Shown here: positions 1 through 8,092 of the stretch, piece by piece
Position numbering within the stretch: the stretch's first letter is position 1
Layout of the letters: the number at the start of each line of letters is the position of its first letter
Source of the DNA: Anaerobium acetethylicum
GTDB lineage: Bacteria > Bacillota > Clostridia > Lachnospirales > Lachnospiraceae
Length of the DNA: 64,000 nt
Reading direction: 5' to 3'
Assembly: GCF_900096945.1 (NCBI RefSeq)
Contig: NZ_FMKA01000017.1
Coordinates: 18,402 to 82,401 of the forward strand
The notes under the pieces: generated by a model
What the model was told of the DNA's origin: nothing
The model's database searches: none
The model's input: only the letters and a program-made list of their open reading frames with translations
Translations under genes and position numbers: made by a program

Positions 1-203
1 GCAATTGTCGGCTTTGATGCATCCTGGGAGCGGAGCCTCCTGGCGCTGAGGTTTGGCTGATAAGATAAGTCTTTCATAACGGCAAATACCCGTTCCTGAG
101 TCTGGGCAGAAATCCCTCTTTCTTTGGACTTGCCGCTGATAATAATTGAGACTGTAGTGGGAGAAACCCCTGCTAGTTTTGCTACATCCTTAATGGTTGC
201 CAT
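1..203 (-). CDS. LacI-family transcriptional regulator (5' end only)
   Basis: Only the first 67 codons lie in the window; the rest runs off the left edge. The N-terminus reads MATIKDVAKLAGVSPTTVS, the classic LacI/GalR helix-turn-helix, followed by a hinge-helix-like stretch (YQPNLSARRLRS, about residues 48-59). The start is the ATG at 203, preceded by an AGGTG ribosome site 9-10 bases upstream. It is transcribed away from the oxidoreductase operon that starts at 623, the usual layout for a local regulator. Tandem operator-like repeats at 502-536 lie just downstream of that operon's promoter, so I infer it represses the 2-hydroxyacid operon. The effector domain is not visible, so the ligand is unknown. 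Confidence 0.9.
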   Translation of the reverse strand, partial: MATIKDVAKLAGVSPTTVSIIISGKSKERGISAQTQERVFAVMKDLSYQPNLSARRLRSQDASKPTI

Positions 204-462
204 TTATAAATACACCTGCTTTTCATTTTCAAATTTTCATTCGTTTTCTTTACATAATGGGGGCTACCGAGCCCCGCATCCTTCATGGCCATAAATGACA
301 ATGGAACAGTTAAACTTAATTTATCATAAAGAATATAAGTCAAAGTGTCAAGCAAAGAATAGGAAACCAAATCCGGGTAAAAGTTTTTAAGTAAATATAT
401 ACAAAATAAATAAAAAAAATACTTAAAAACTGCCAAAATTAATCATCACGTCAAATAAAATG
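204..462. other. Divergent intergenic region, AT-rich, with a GC hairpin
   Basis: This stretch separates the LacI-type gene from the operon promoter. It is very AT-rich apart from one short hairpin, GGGGCT at 260-265 pairing with AGCCCC at 270-275. Reading frames here on the minus strand are low-complexity and look non-coding. The regulator's own promoter must lie here but I cannot place it with confidence. Confidence 0.5.
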
Positions 463-491
463 TTGACAATGGAATAAAAATAAATTATGGT
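463..491 (+). promoter_or_regulatory. Sigma-A type promoter of the 2-hydroxyacid operon
   Basis: TTGACA (463-468, perfect -35), a 17-bp spacer, then TATGGT (486-491, 4 of 6 matches to the -10). The start of transcription would fall near 498, immediately before the operator-like repeats. Confidence 0.6.
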
Positions 492-501
492 TATACACAT
501 G

Positions 502-536
502 AACGTTATACTAACACGTTAAACTAACACGTTAAA
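502..536. promoter_or_regulatory. Tandem operator-like repeats
   Basis: The 13-base unit ACTAACACGTTAA occurs twice head to tail (510-522 and 523-535), preceded by AACGTTAT at 502-509. The block sits just past the predicted transcription start, a place where a bound LacI-type repressor would block elongation. A close relative, AACGTTATACTAAAACG, sits in the same relative place in front of the MATE gene at 12910. Binding by the divergent LacI-type protein is inferred. Confidence 0.5.
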
Positions 537-622
537 CCGAAGAATACCAAATAAATATGAGCAAATTTGATGATCTTAACTGGGAAGAAGGAGCATCAAT
601 CGAAGGAAGGATGAAAAGCAAA

Positions 623-3600
623 ATGAGCAAAATGATAAAGAGGGCAATGGATGGCAACGAAGCGGCAGCTTATGCTTCTTATGCATTTACGGAGGTAGCT
701 GCCATTTATCCAATTACACCATCTTCACCGATGGCCGAGCTGGTAGATAAATGGTCGGCAAATGGGATGAAAAATATTTTTGGACAGCAGGTAAAATTAG
801 TCGAAATGCAGTCGGAATGTGGAGCGGTCTCTGCGGTACATGGTGCTTTGGATGGAGGCGTACTTGCAACGTCCTATACGGCATCACAGGGTCTGATGCT
901 GATGATTCCGACTATGTACCGTATTGCAGGACAGTTAAAGCCGGGCGTTATCCATGTGGCATCCAGAAATGTGGCAACACATGCAATCTCGATATCTGCT
1001 GAGCATTCTGATGTTATGGCGTGCCGTCAGACAGGTTATGCATTAATGGCATCCTCAAGTGTGCAGGAAGCAATGGATTTAGGTGCAGTTTCCCATCTGG
1101 CAGCAATAAAAGGGCATGTGCCATTTTTACATTTCTTTGATGGATTCAGGACTTCCCATGAAGTGCAGAAGGTGGATTGTCTCGATTATGATGATCTGGC
1201 GAAAATGGTAGACCAGAATGAATTAAAAAAATTCAGGGAGAATGCATTGAATCCGGAACATCCGGTACTTCGTACTACGGGTCAGTATTCTGATACGTAT
1301 TTCCAGAGCCGCGAGGCATGTAATTCCTATTATGATGCATTGCCGGATATCGTGGCAGAGTATATGGATCAGATTAATGAAGTGACCGGACGCAGCTATA
1401 AGCCGTTCAACTATTACGGTGCGGCGGATGCAGAGTATGTAATAGTCGGAATGGGTTCATCAACGGGCTGTGTACAGGAAAGCATTGACTATTTATTAGA
1501 AAAAGGCGAAAAAGTAGGATACATGGAAGTTCATCTGTATCGTCCATTCTCTGCAAAATATTTCTTAAGCCAGTTACCGGATACAGTCAAAAAAATGACT
1601 GTGGCGGACAGAACGAAAGAACCAGGTGCAGTTGGCGAACCTCTGTATGAAGATGTATGCTCTGTTATTCTGGAATCCGAAAGAGCGATTGATGTACTTG
1701 CCTGCAGATACGGTCTTGCAAGCAAAGAGTTTACACCGGCCCTGGTTATTGCCATGTACGAAAACATGAAGCAGGACACACCAAAGAATCACTATACAAT
1801 CGGTATCAATGATGACGTGACCGGATTATCCCTTCCTTATGGGAAAGAAGTAGATACAGTTCCTGAGGGAACCATAAGCTGCAAGTTCTGGGGACTTGGA
1901 TCGGATGGTACAGTTGGTGCAAATAAAAATACCATCAAGATTATCGGTGACCACACGGATATGAACGTTCAGGCATACTTTGAATATGATGGGAAAAAAT
2001 CAGGCGGTGTTACCCGTTCTCATCTGCGATTTGGCAAAAAGCCGATCCGCTCCACTTATCTGGTAAACCGGGCAGACTTTATCGCTTGCCATAATAAATC
2101 TTATCTGGAGCGATATGATATTCTGGCTGATGCCAAAGAAGGCGCCAATGTCCTAATTACCTGCGACTGGAAAGAGGAAGAGCTTGAAAAACACCTGACG
2201 GCGGAATTCAGGAAAGCGGCAGCTGAAAAGAAAATCCATCTTCATATTATCGATTCGACTGCAATCGCAAAAGAATTAGGCTTAGGAAGCAGAACAAACA
2301 CGATCCTGCAGGCTGCATTCTTTAAAATCACAAATATCATTCCAATTGAAGAAGCAGCAGATTACATGAAGAAAGCAATTTATAAGTCATACGGCAAAAA
2401 AGGCGAAAAAATCGTCAATATGAATTATGCAGCAGTTGATAAGGGTATTGAGATGGTAAGAGAAGTAACTGTTCCTGCTGAATGGGCGGATTTGAAACTC
2501 GAGCCAGTTTCTATAGATGAATCATTGCCAAAGTGGATCAAGAATATACAGATTCCAGTAAATGCAATGAAAGGCGATTCCATCCCCGTAAGTGCATTCA
2601 TGGATCTTCCGGATGGCACGATGCCGCAGGGGACCTCAAAATATGAGAAACGCGGCATTGCTGACAACGTTCCAGTATGGGATAGCAGCAAATGCATTCA
2701 ATGTAACCAGTGTGCTTACGTGTGCCCACATGCAGCAATTCGTCCTTTCTTATTAGATAAAGAAGAGGCATCAAAAGCTCCGGCTGAATTCGTGACGGTA
2801 CAGGCTGCCGGAAAAGGCATGGAAACATATCAGTACAGAATACAGACAGCAGTGCTTGACTGTACAGGATGTGGAAGCTGCGCAAAGGTATGTCCTTCAA
2901 AAGATAAAGCTCTTACCATGAAACCGTTGGATGAGAACAGGCATGAAGAAGCAAACTGGGAATATGCAGCAGCATTATCGAAAAAGGAAAATCCGATGAG
3001 TGTTTCTACTGTAAAAGGCAGCCAGTTTGAACAGCCCCTGCTGGAATTCCCGGGAGCATGCCCAGGATGTGGCGAGACACCGTATGCAAAACTCCTGACC
3101 CAATTATACGGAGACCGTATGTATGTGGCAACAGCAACCGGATGCTCCCAGGTATGGGCAACAAGCTTCCCGTCATTCCCATATACAACAAACGAAAATG
3201 GTAAAGGTCCTGCAGTAGGCGGTTCTCTATTCGAAAACAATGCAGAGTATGGTATGGGCATCTGGCTTTCAGTAGAGCAGCAGAGAGAAAAATTATTAGG
3301 AAAGGCAGAGGCTCTTGTAAAAATAACCACCAACGAAGAGTTAAAGAAAGCAGCATCAGCATGGATGGAAAGCTACAATGATGGAGCTGTGACGAAGGAA
3401 GCAAGCGAAGCCTTCAAAGCAGTTTTACTGAATTATGAGCCGGCAGAAGAAGATGCTCCAGTCATGGTATTCACCGATGGTACGCAGGAGGAACGCAGAT
3501 GCTGCGAGTCAGTGGCGGTAGAAGAAGCTTCACTCATAGCAGAAATCAGGGAAAATGCAGAGTATCTGACCAAGAAATCCGTATGGCTGTTTGGCGGAGA

Positions 3601-4219
3601 CGGCTGGGCCTACGATATCGGATATGGCGGACTTGATCATGTTTTAGCAAGCGGTGCAAACGTGAATGTCATGGTATTCGATACGGAAATTTATTCCAAT
3701 ACAGGCGGTCAGGCTTCAAAATCAACTCCTACAGGGGCAGTTGCACAGTTCGCGGCGGCAGGCAAAAGAAGCAAGAAAAAAGACCTTGGAATGATGGCTA
3801 TGAGTTATGGCGATGTTTATGTAGCCCAGGTTGCGATGGGAGCCAGCCAGTCACAGTTCTTAAAAGCGGTACAGGAGGCAGAAAGCTATGACGGGCCATC
3901 TCTGATCATCGCATATGCACCATGCATCAGCCATGGCTTACGCTGTGGAATGGAAGATGTACAGGGAGAAATAAAACGTGCAGTCGAAGTAGGATACTGG
4001 CAGATGTACAGGCATAATCCAATGCTTGCTGAAGAAGGAAAAAATCCATTTATTCTTGATTCCAAAGAACCAACGGGAGATTTTCAGGAATTTCTTCGCG
4101 GTGAAGTCCGTTTTTCTTCTCTTGAGAGAACATTCCCTGATGTTGCTGAAACATTATTTAAGCAGACGGAAAAAGAGGCGAAAGCCAGATATGCAAAATA
4201 TAAAGCGCTAGCACAATAA
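623..4219 (+). CDS. nifJ: Pyruvate (2-oxoacid):ferredoxin/flavodoxin oxidoreductase, NifJ type
   Basis: Single-chain, thiamine-diphosphate and Fe-S enzyme that converts a 2-oxoacid plus CoA to acyl-CoA, CO2 and reduced ferredoxin or flavodoxin. From the chosen start it has about 1198 residues, normal for the family. Visible: YPITPSSPM in domain I; two [4Fe-4S] motifs CIQCNQCAYVCP (about 691) and CTGCGSCAKVCP (about 746); CPGCGETPYAK (about 812); and the thiamine site GDGWAYDIGYGG ... NTGGQ (about 992-1030). In-frame ATGs lie at 557, 611, 623, 632 and 647. I prefer 623 because GGAAGG precedes it and the N-terminus then matches the usual short lead into MDGN; 557 has almost no ribosome site. 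It is the first gene of the operon. Its neighbours suggest a dedicated 2-oxoacid rather than only pyruvate, but the sequence cannot settle this. Confidence 0.93.
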   Translation: MSKMIKRAMDGNEAAAYASYAFTEVAAIYPITPSSPMAELVDKWSANGMKNIFGQQVKLVEMQSECGAVSAVHGALDGGVLATSYTASQGLMLMIPTMYRIAGQLKPGVIHVASRNVATHAISISAEHSDVMACRQTGYALMASSSVQEAMDLGAVSHLAAIKGHVPFLHFFDGFRTSHEVQKVDCLDYDDLAKMVDQNELKKFRENALNPEHPVLRTTGQYSDTYFQSREACNSYYDALPDIVAEYMDQINEVTGRSYKPFNYYGAADAEYVIVGMGSSTGCVQESIDYLLEKGEKVGYMEVHLYRPFSAKYFLSQLPDTVKKMTVADRTKEPGAVGEPLYEDVCSVILESERAIDVLACRYGLASKEFTPALVIAMYENMKQDTPKNHYTIGINDDVTGLSLPYGKEVDTVPEGTISCKFWGLGSDGTVGANKNTIKIIGDHTDMNVQAYFEYDGKKSGGVTRSHLRFGKKPIRSTYLVNRADFIACHNKSYLERYDILADAKEGANVLITCDWKEEELEKHLTAEFRKAAAEKKIHLHIIDSTAIAKELGLGSRTNTILQAAFFKITNIIPIEEAADYMKKAIYKSYGKKGEKIVNMNYAAVDKGIEMVREVTVPAEWADLKLEPVSIDESLPKWIKNIQIPVNAMKGDSIPVSAFMDLPDGTMPQGTSKYEKRGIADNVPVWDSSKCIQCNQCAYVCPHAAIRPFLLDKEEASKAPAEFVTVQAAGKGMETYQYRIQTAVLDCTGCGSCAKVCPSKDKALTMKPLDENRHEEANWEYAAALSKKENPMSVSTVKGSQFEQPLLEFPGACPGCGETPYAKLLTQLYGDRMYVATATGCSQVWATSFPSFPYTTNENGKGPAVGGSLFENNAEYGMGIWLSVEQQREKLLGKAEALVKITTNEELKKAASAWMESYNDGAVTKEASEAFKAVLLNYEPAEEDAPVMVFTDGTQEERRCCESVAVEEASLIAEIRENAEYLTKKSVWLFGGDGWAYDIGYGGLDHVLASGANVNVMVFDTEIYSNTGGQASKSTPTGAVAQFAAAGKRSKKKDLGMMAMSYGDVYVAQVAMGASQSQFLKAVQEAESYDGPSLIIAYAPCISHGLRCGMEDVQGEIKRAVEVGYWQMYRHNPMLAEEGKNPFILDSKEPTGDFQEFLRGEVRFSSLERTFPDVAETLFKQTEKEAKARYAKYKALAQ

Positions 4220-4229
4220 GGAGAAGAAT

Positions 4230-5351
4230 ATGAGCACATTTATTGAAAGGATTTTGGGGAAAGAAGCAGGTTCCGTTGCTACGATTATGGCAGATTATGT
4301 GGTAATCAATGATGGTATTTCAAATGCTGCAGTGGATGAGATATCTGCTGTGGGAAATCAGGAGAAAGTATGGGTCATCCATGATCATGATGTACCGACC
4401 GGAAGTACCGAGGCAGCTGGTATTTTAAGAAAGAATCTGGAATTTGCAACAAGGAATGGCTGTCATTATGTGCAGGCACAGGGAGTGGGATACCAGTACA
4501 TGCTGAATGACATCATCAAGCCGGGAGAAATCATAATTGGCGGTGGAACCCATGGTAGTATCTTTGGTGCGAAAAAAGCATTGGGAATCAATGTAAGCAT
4601 TCCGGAACTAGCCCGCATCGCAGAGACAGGACGCTACAGTGTGATCGTGCCAGAGACTGTATCGGTTACTTTAACAGGAAATCTGCAGGAATCTGTCAGT
4701 GTGATGGATGCTGCAATGGATTTCCTTACAAAAGCCTCAGACGTAAAAGGAAAAGTAATTGAATTCGGCTGCCCGTCACTTGATGATCATCAGAAAGCAG
4801 TTCTCTGCAGCATGGCTTGTATGACAGGAGCTTACGCAGCAGTGATTGTTGAAGAACAATCTGAACAGGCAGTCGTCCTTGATCTGACAAACGTAAAGCC
4901 TATGATCATGATGCCCTGTGCCAGCCGTTCAGAACAGGACCAGGCAAAAATCGCTGAAAAATCGGTACTGGAAGGAACTGAACTTCAGGCTGGGCAGATT
5001 GGAGGCTATACCGGAGGCACCATAGAAGAGTTGAGAACGGCAGCCGGGCTTATCAAAGATAAAAAGCTTGCCCGAGGATTCCGGTTAAGCATTTGTCCTG
5101 CAACCAGCAAAGACTACATACAGGCAATGGAAGAAGGAATTATCACAAAGTTTATTGATTATGGCGCACAGATTCAGGCACCGGGGGATCACAGCGTTGT
5201 AACGCAGGGAGCAGGAGCGATGGGCCATAATGAGAAACTTTTAACAACTGGTCTTTATACGTTTGCGGGCGCAATGGGTTGTGAAGATGCTGAAGTATAT
5301 ACAGCTTCCGTTAATTCTGTAATTGCGGCGTCATATACAAAACTAATTTAA
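4230..5351 (+). CDS. Aconitase/LeuC-like protein lacking the Fe-S cluster ligands
   Basis: 373 residues that align by eye along their length with the LeuC-type half of the next gene: VWVIHDHDVPTGS (48-59), GVGYQYM ... PGEIIIGGGTHG (85-109), a RYSVIVPETVSVTLTGNL block and a C-terminal RLSICPATSKDY block. The three cysteines that hold the [4Fe-4S] cluster in this fold are absent: GSCTN is replaced by GQIGGYTGG (about 255-263) and CGxCxG by GDHSVVTQGAGAMG (about 319-332). The DSH motif has become GTH (106-108). The swivel domain is also missing. It is therefore unlikely to be a conventional hydro-lyase. It could be a non-catalytic partner of the fused dehydratase downstream or an enzyme with other chemistry. 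Strong AAGGAG ribosome site; 10 bases from nifJ and 12 bases from the next gene. Confidence 0.8.
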   Translation: MSTFIERILGKEAGSVATIMADYVVINDGISNAAVDEISAVGNQEKVWVIHDHDVPTGSTEAAGILRKNLEFATRNGCHYVQAQGVGYQYMLNDIIKPGEIIIGGGTHGSIFGAKKALGINVSIPELARIAETGRYSVIVPETVSVTLTGNLQESVSVMDAAMDFLTKASDVKGKVIEFGCPSLDDHQKAVLCSMACMTGAYAAVIVEEQSEQAVVLDLTNVKPMIMMPCASRSEQDQAKIAEKSVLEGTELQAGQIGGYTGGTIEELRTAAGLIKDKKLARGFRLSICPATSKDYIQAMEEGIITKFIDYGAQIQAPGDHSVVTQGAGAMGHNEKLLTTGLYTFAGAMGCEDAEVYTASVNSVIAASYTKLI

Positions 5352-5363
5352 GGAGGCGCTGAC

Positions 5364-7166
5364 ATGGATAAGAAATTCAGTGGTAAAATATGGAAGTTTG
5401 GAAATGACATTGATACGGATACTATAATACCAGGCAGACGCGGGACGATCCCGACGATTGAAGAGATGAAGCAATATGCTTTTGAATTATTGAAGCCGGA
5501 ATTCGGTTCAACGGTTCAGGCAGGAGATATCCTTGTTGCAGGTACTAATTTTGGCTGTGGATCCAGCCGTGAGCAGGCGGCAACTGTGCTTTCGGCAAAT
5601 GGAGTACGCTGTATTATTGCAAAGAGTTTTGCAAGGATTTTTTTCCGCAACGCATTTAATAGTGGAATTCTTCTGCTCCAGTGTGATGGCATACAGGACG
5701 TCTGCGACGGCGGAGATATCGTCACTGTTGATATTGATGCAAAAACAGTCAGTGTAAATGGAAAGACATTTCCAGTCGGCGAGGTTCCTGAAAACCTGTT
5801 TAATATAGTAGCAAACGGCGGTCTGATTGAAGACACCAAAAAGCGAATAGCGGAAGGAATCAAGAAATTAGAAATCACGCCGCTGACTGATAAAGAACGC
5901 CGTAAGAGCGGATATACCCTTGTGGAGAAAATACTGAAGAACAATGCAGGAAAGCATCATGTTGAACCAGGAGATATCGTGATTACAAAACCAGACATGT
6001 TTATGGTCCATGACATCTATACCACGTATCTTTTAGATACCATGAAGAAGATCGGAGCAGATAAAATCGATGATCCGGATAAAGTGACGATCGTATGGGA
6101 TCACTGCATGCCGACTGCCGTAGCAAAGAATGACTACGATCATTATCATGCCGGCTTGGAGCTTGCAAAGCTATACGGTATCAAGAAACTGCATATCGGT
6201 GAAGGCATCTGTCACAGTATCATGCATGAAAAGAAATATGCAAGACCGGGAGAAGTTGCAACAGCAACTGACAGCCATACGACAACTTACGGCGGAGCGG
6301 GAAATTTCTGCTCAGGAATTGGCACGGCAGAGATGGCCGCTGCTCTGATTACCGGAGAACTTTGGTTTAAAGTTCCGAGTGCCATTAAAATCGTGCTAAA
6401 CGGACATCTGAAGGAAGGCGTTTTATCAAAAGATATTATCCTGAAGATTCTGGGCGATATAAAGGCAGATGGAGGACAATATAAATCTCTTGAATTCACA
6501 GGAACTGCAGCACATGAAATGAGCATGATGGCACGTTTCACAATGGCAAATATGGCTTTAGAAGCGGGCGCAAAATGCGGATTGTTTGAAGCAGATGAAA
6601 AGACAGCCGAATATTATGGAATGTCTCTTTCTGAAATTGACTGGGTCCGTATGGATGACGATGCAAAATATGAAAAAGTACTGACCTACAATGTCGATGA
6701 ATTAGAACCACAGTTATCATGTCCTCAGGGCGTCGACAATGTTCATCCGATCCATGAAATTCTTGGGACCAAGATTGATGAAGTATACTTAGGCAGCTGT
6801 ACAAATGGAAGTTTAGAGGATCTGGCAATTGCAGCAAAAATGATGGAAGGTAAAAAAGTGGCATATGGCCTCCGTTTCATTGTGTGTCCTGCAACGAATA
6901 AGGTGTTTAAGGATGCAATTGAGGCTGGCTATATCAGGACCTTCATAGAAGCTGGTGGAGTAGTCGTCCATCCGTGCTGCGGACTTTGCTGCGGCATGCC
7001 ATACGGCTTAATGACAGATGATGAAAGGATCCTGTCTACGGCAAACCGAAACTTCATTGGACGCCAGGGCACAAAGAAGACCCTCAGCTACCTTTCAAGT
7101 CCTGCAGTGGCAGCTGCAACAGCAATCGCAGGGGTCGTCACAGACCCACGAACCATGATAAACTAA
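5364..7166 (+). CDS. Fused isopropylmalate/homoaconitate-type dehydratase, small domain then large domain
   Basis: Aconitase-superfamily hydro-lyase that would isomerise a malate-type hydroxyacid by dehydration and rehydration. Residues 1-165 are the swivel (LeuD-like) domain with DIDTDTIIPGR and GTNFGCGSSREQ; about 185-600 are the LeuC-like catalytic domain with DHCMPTA, GEGICHSIM, ATDSHTTTYGG (about 301-311), GSCTNGS (C479) and PCCGLCCG (C539 and C542 as the likely other ligands). All three cluster ligands are present, unlike the upstream paralogue. The domain order is the reverse of bacterial aconitases, where the swivel domain is C-terminal. Ribosome site AAGGAGG. Operon partners (2-hydroxyacid transporter, LeuB-like dehydrogenase) suggest substrates such as citramalate, isopropylmalate, another alkylmalate or citrate; the sequence does not choose among them. 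Confidence 0.85.
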   Translation: MDKKFSGKIWKFGNDIDTDTIIPGRRGTIPTIEEMKQYAFELLKPEFGSTVQAGDILVAGTNFGCGSSREQAATVLSANGVRCIIAKSFARIFFRNAFNSGILLLQCDGIQDVCDGGDIVTVDIDAKTVSVNGKTFPVGEVPENLFNIVANGGLIEDTKKRIAEGIKKLEITPLTDKERRKSGYTLVEKILKNNAGKHHVEPGDIVITKPDMFMVHDIYTTYLLDTMKKIGADKIDDPDKVTIVWDHCMPTAVAKNDYDHYHAGLELAKLYGIKKLHIGEGICHSIMHEKKYARPGEVATATDSHTTTYGGAGNFCSGIGTAEMAAALITGELWFKVPSAIKIVLNGHLKEGVLSKDIILKILGDIKADGGQYKSLEFTGTAAHEMSMMARFTMANMALEAGAKCGLFEADEKTAEYYGMSLSEIDWVRMDDDAKYEKVLTYNVDELEPQLSCPQGVDNVHPIHEILGTKIDEVYLGSCTNGSLEDLAIAAKMMEGKKVAYGLRFIVCPATNKVFKDAIEAGYIRTFIEAGGVVVHPCCGLCCGMPYGLMTDDERILSTANRNFIGRQGTKKTLSYLSSPAVAAATAIAGVVTDPRTMIN

Positions 7167-7181
7167 AGGAAGGCAGAAGAG

Positions 7182-8078
7182 ATGATAAAAAGTTTTGATG
7201 AGTTAAAAGAGACCCTCAGAAAGATGCCTGAAAAACGTAAAGTAGCGGTAGCGCCTGCACAGGATGCACATACCCTGGAGGCAATCGTGAATGCTGCAAG
7301 AGACGGCATGGTAACTCCGGTCCTGATTGGCAGAGAACCAGAGATCAGAGCGATCCTGGAAGAGTTAGGAGCTTCTCAGGAAGAGATGCAGATTATCCAT
7401 ATCGAAGATAAAACTGCATGTGTGCAGAAAGCAGCTGATATGGTGAAATCCGGAGAAGTAGATTGCATTATGAAGGGGAAGATTGAAACAGGAGACCTGA
7501 TGAAGGTATTGGTCAATAAAGAGACCGGTATCCGCAAGAACAGCACCATGAGCCTGCTGGCCTTTATGGAAAGCCCCAATTACCATAAGGTATTTGCAAT
7601 AACAGATGTAGGTCTTCTGGTATATCCGACTAAGGAGCAGAAGAGGGCAGCAATAGAGAACGCTGTTTCCGCATTTCATGCGCTGGGAGTGGAAGAGCCC
7701 AAAGTAGCCATTGTTGCAGCTATAGAAAAAATGAATCCGAAAATGAAAGAAACGGTAGACGCAGCCGAAATCAAGGCGGAAGGCGTGGAGGGCTGCATCA
7801 TCGAAGGTCCGATCAGCTATGACCTCGCAATGGATCCGGAATCAGCACCCCTCAAAGGGTACGAAAGCCCTGTAGCAGGCGATGCGGACATACTGGTAAT
7901 GCCGGATATCATAAGCGGAAACGTAGCAGCAAAAACAATCACCACCATCGGCGGGGGACGTACCGGCGGAGTTGTGCTCGGAGCGCAGGTACCTGTCTTG
8001 CTGGTATCACGTTCAGCAAGTGCAGATGATAAATATATGTCAATCGTGCTGGCAGCACTAATAGGCAAAAACAATTAG
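7182..8078 (+). CDS. ptb: Phosphate butyryltransferase (phosphotransacylase)
   Basis: Transfers phosphate onto short-chain acyl-CoA to give acyl-phosphate and CoA in the cytoplasm. 298 residues, standard for Ptb. Visible family blocks: VAVAPAQDAHTLEAI near the N-terminus, DCIMKGKIETGDLMK (about 94-108) and the C-terminal TTIGGGRTGGVVLGAQVPVLLVSRSAS. It is 15 bases from the dehydratase and is separated from its usual partner kinase (buk, 9509) by the transporter gene. In this operon it would take the acyl-CoA made by the NifJ-type enzyme. Chain length or branching of the acyl group cannot be read from sequence. Confidence 0.93.
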   Translation: MIKSFDELKETLRKMPEKRKVAVAPAQDAHTLEAIVNAARDGMVTPVLIGREPEIRAILEELGASQEEMQIIHIEDKTACVQKAADMVKSGEVDCIMKGKIETGDLMKVLVNKETGIRKNSTMSLLAFMESPNYHKVFAITDVGLLVYPTKEQKRAAIENAVSAFHALGVEEPKVAIVAAIEKMNPKMKETVDAAEIKAEGVEGCIIEGPISYDLAMDPESAPLKGYESPVAGDADILVMPDIISGNVAAKTITTIGGGRTGGVVLGAQVPVLLVSRSASADDKYMSIVLAALIGKNN

Positions 8079-8092
8079 GAGGAATTACGAGA

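Noticed and set aside
182..436. 84-codon minus-strand frame, Phe/Tyr/Leu-rich
   Set aside because: AT-rich promoter DNA of the divergent region; overlaps the start of the LacI-type gene; no plausible domain.
2830..3404. Two overlapping minus-strand frames opposite nifJ
   Set aside because: Shadows inside a conserved Fe-S/thiamine enzyme gene with intact motifs.
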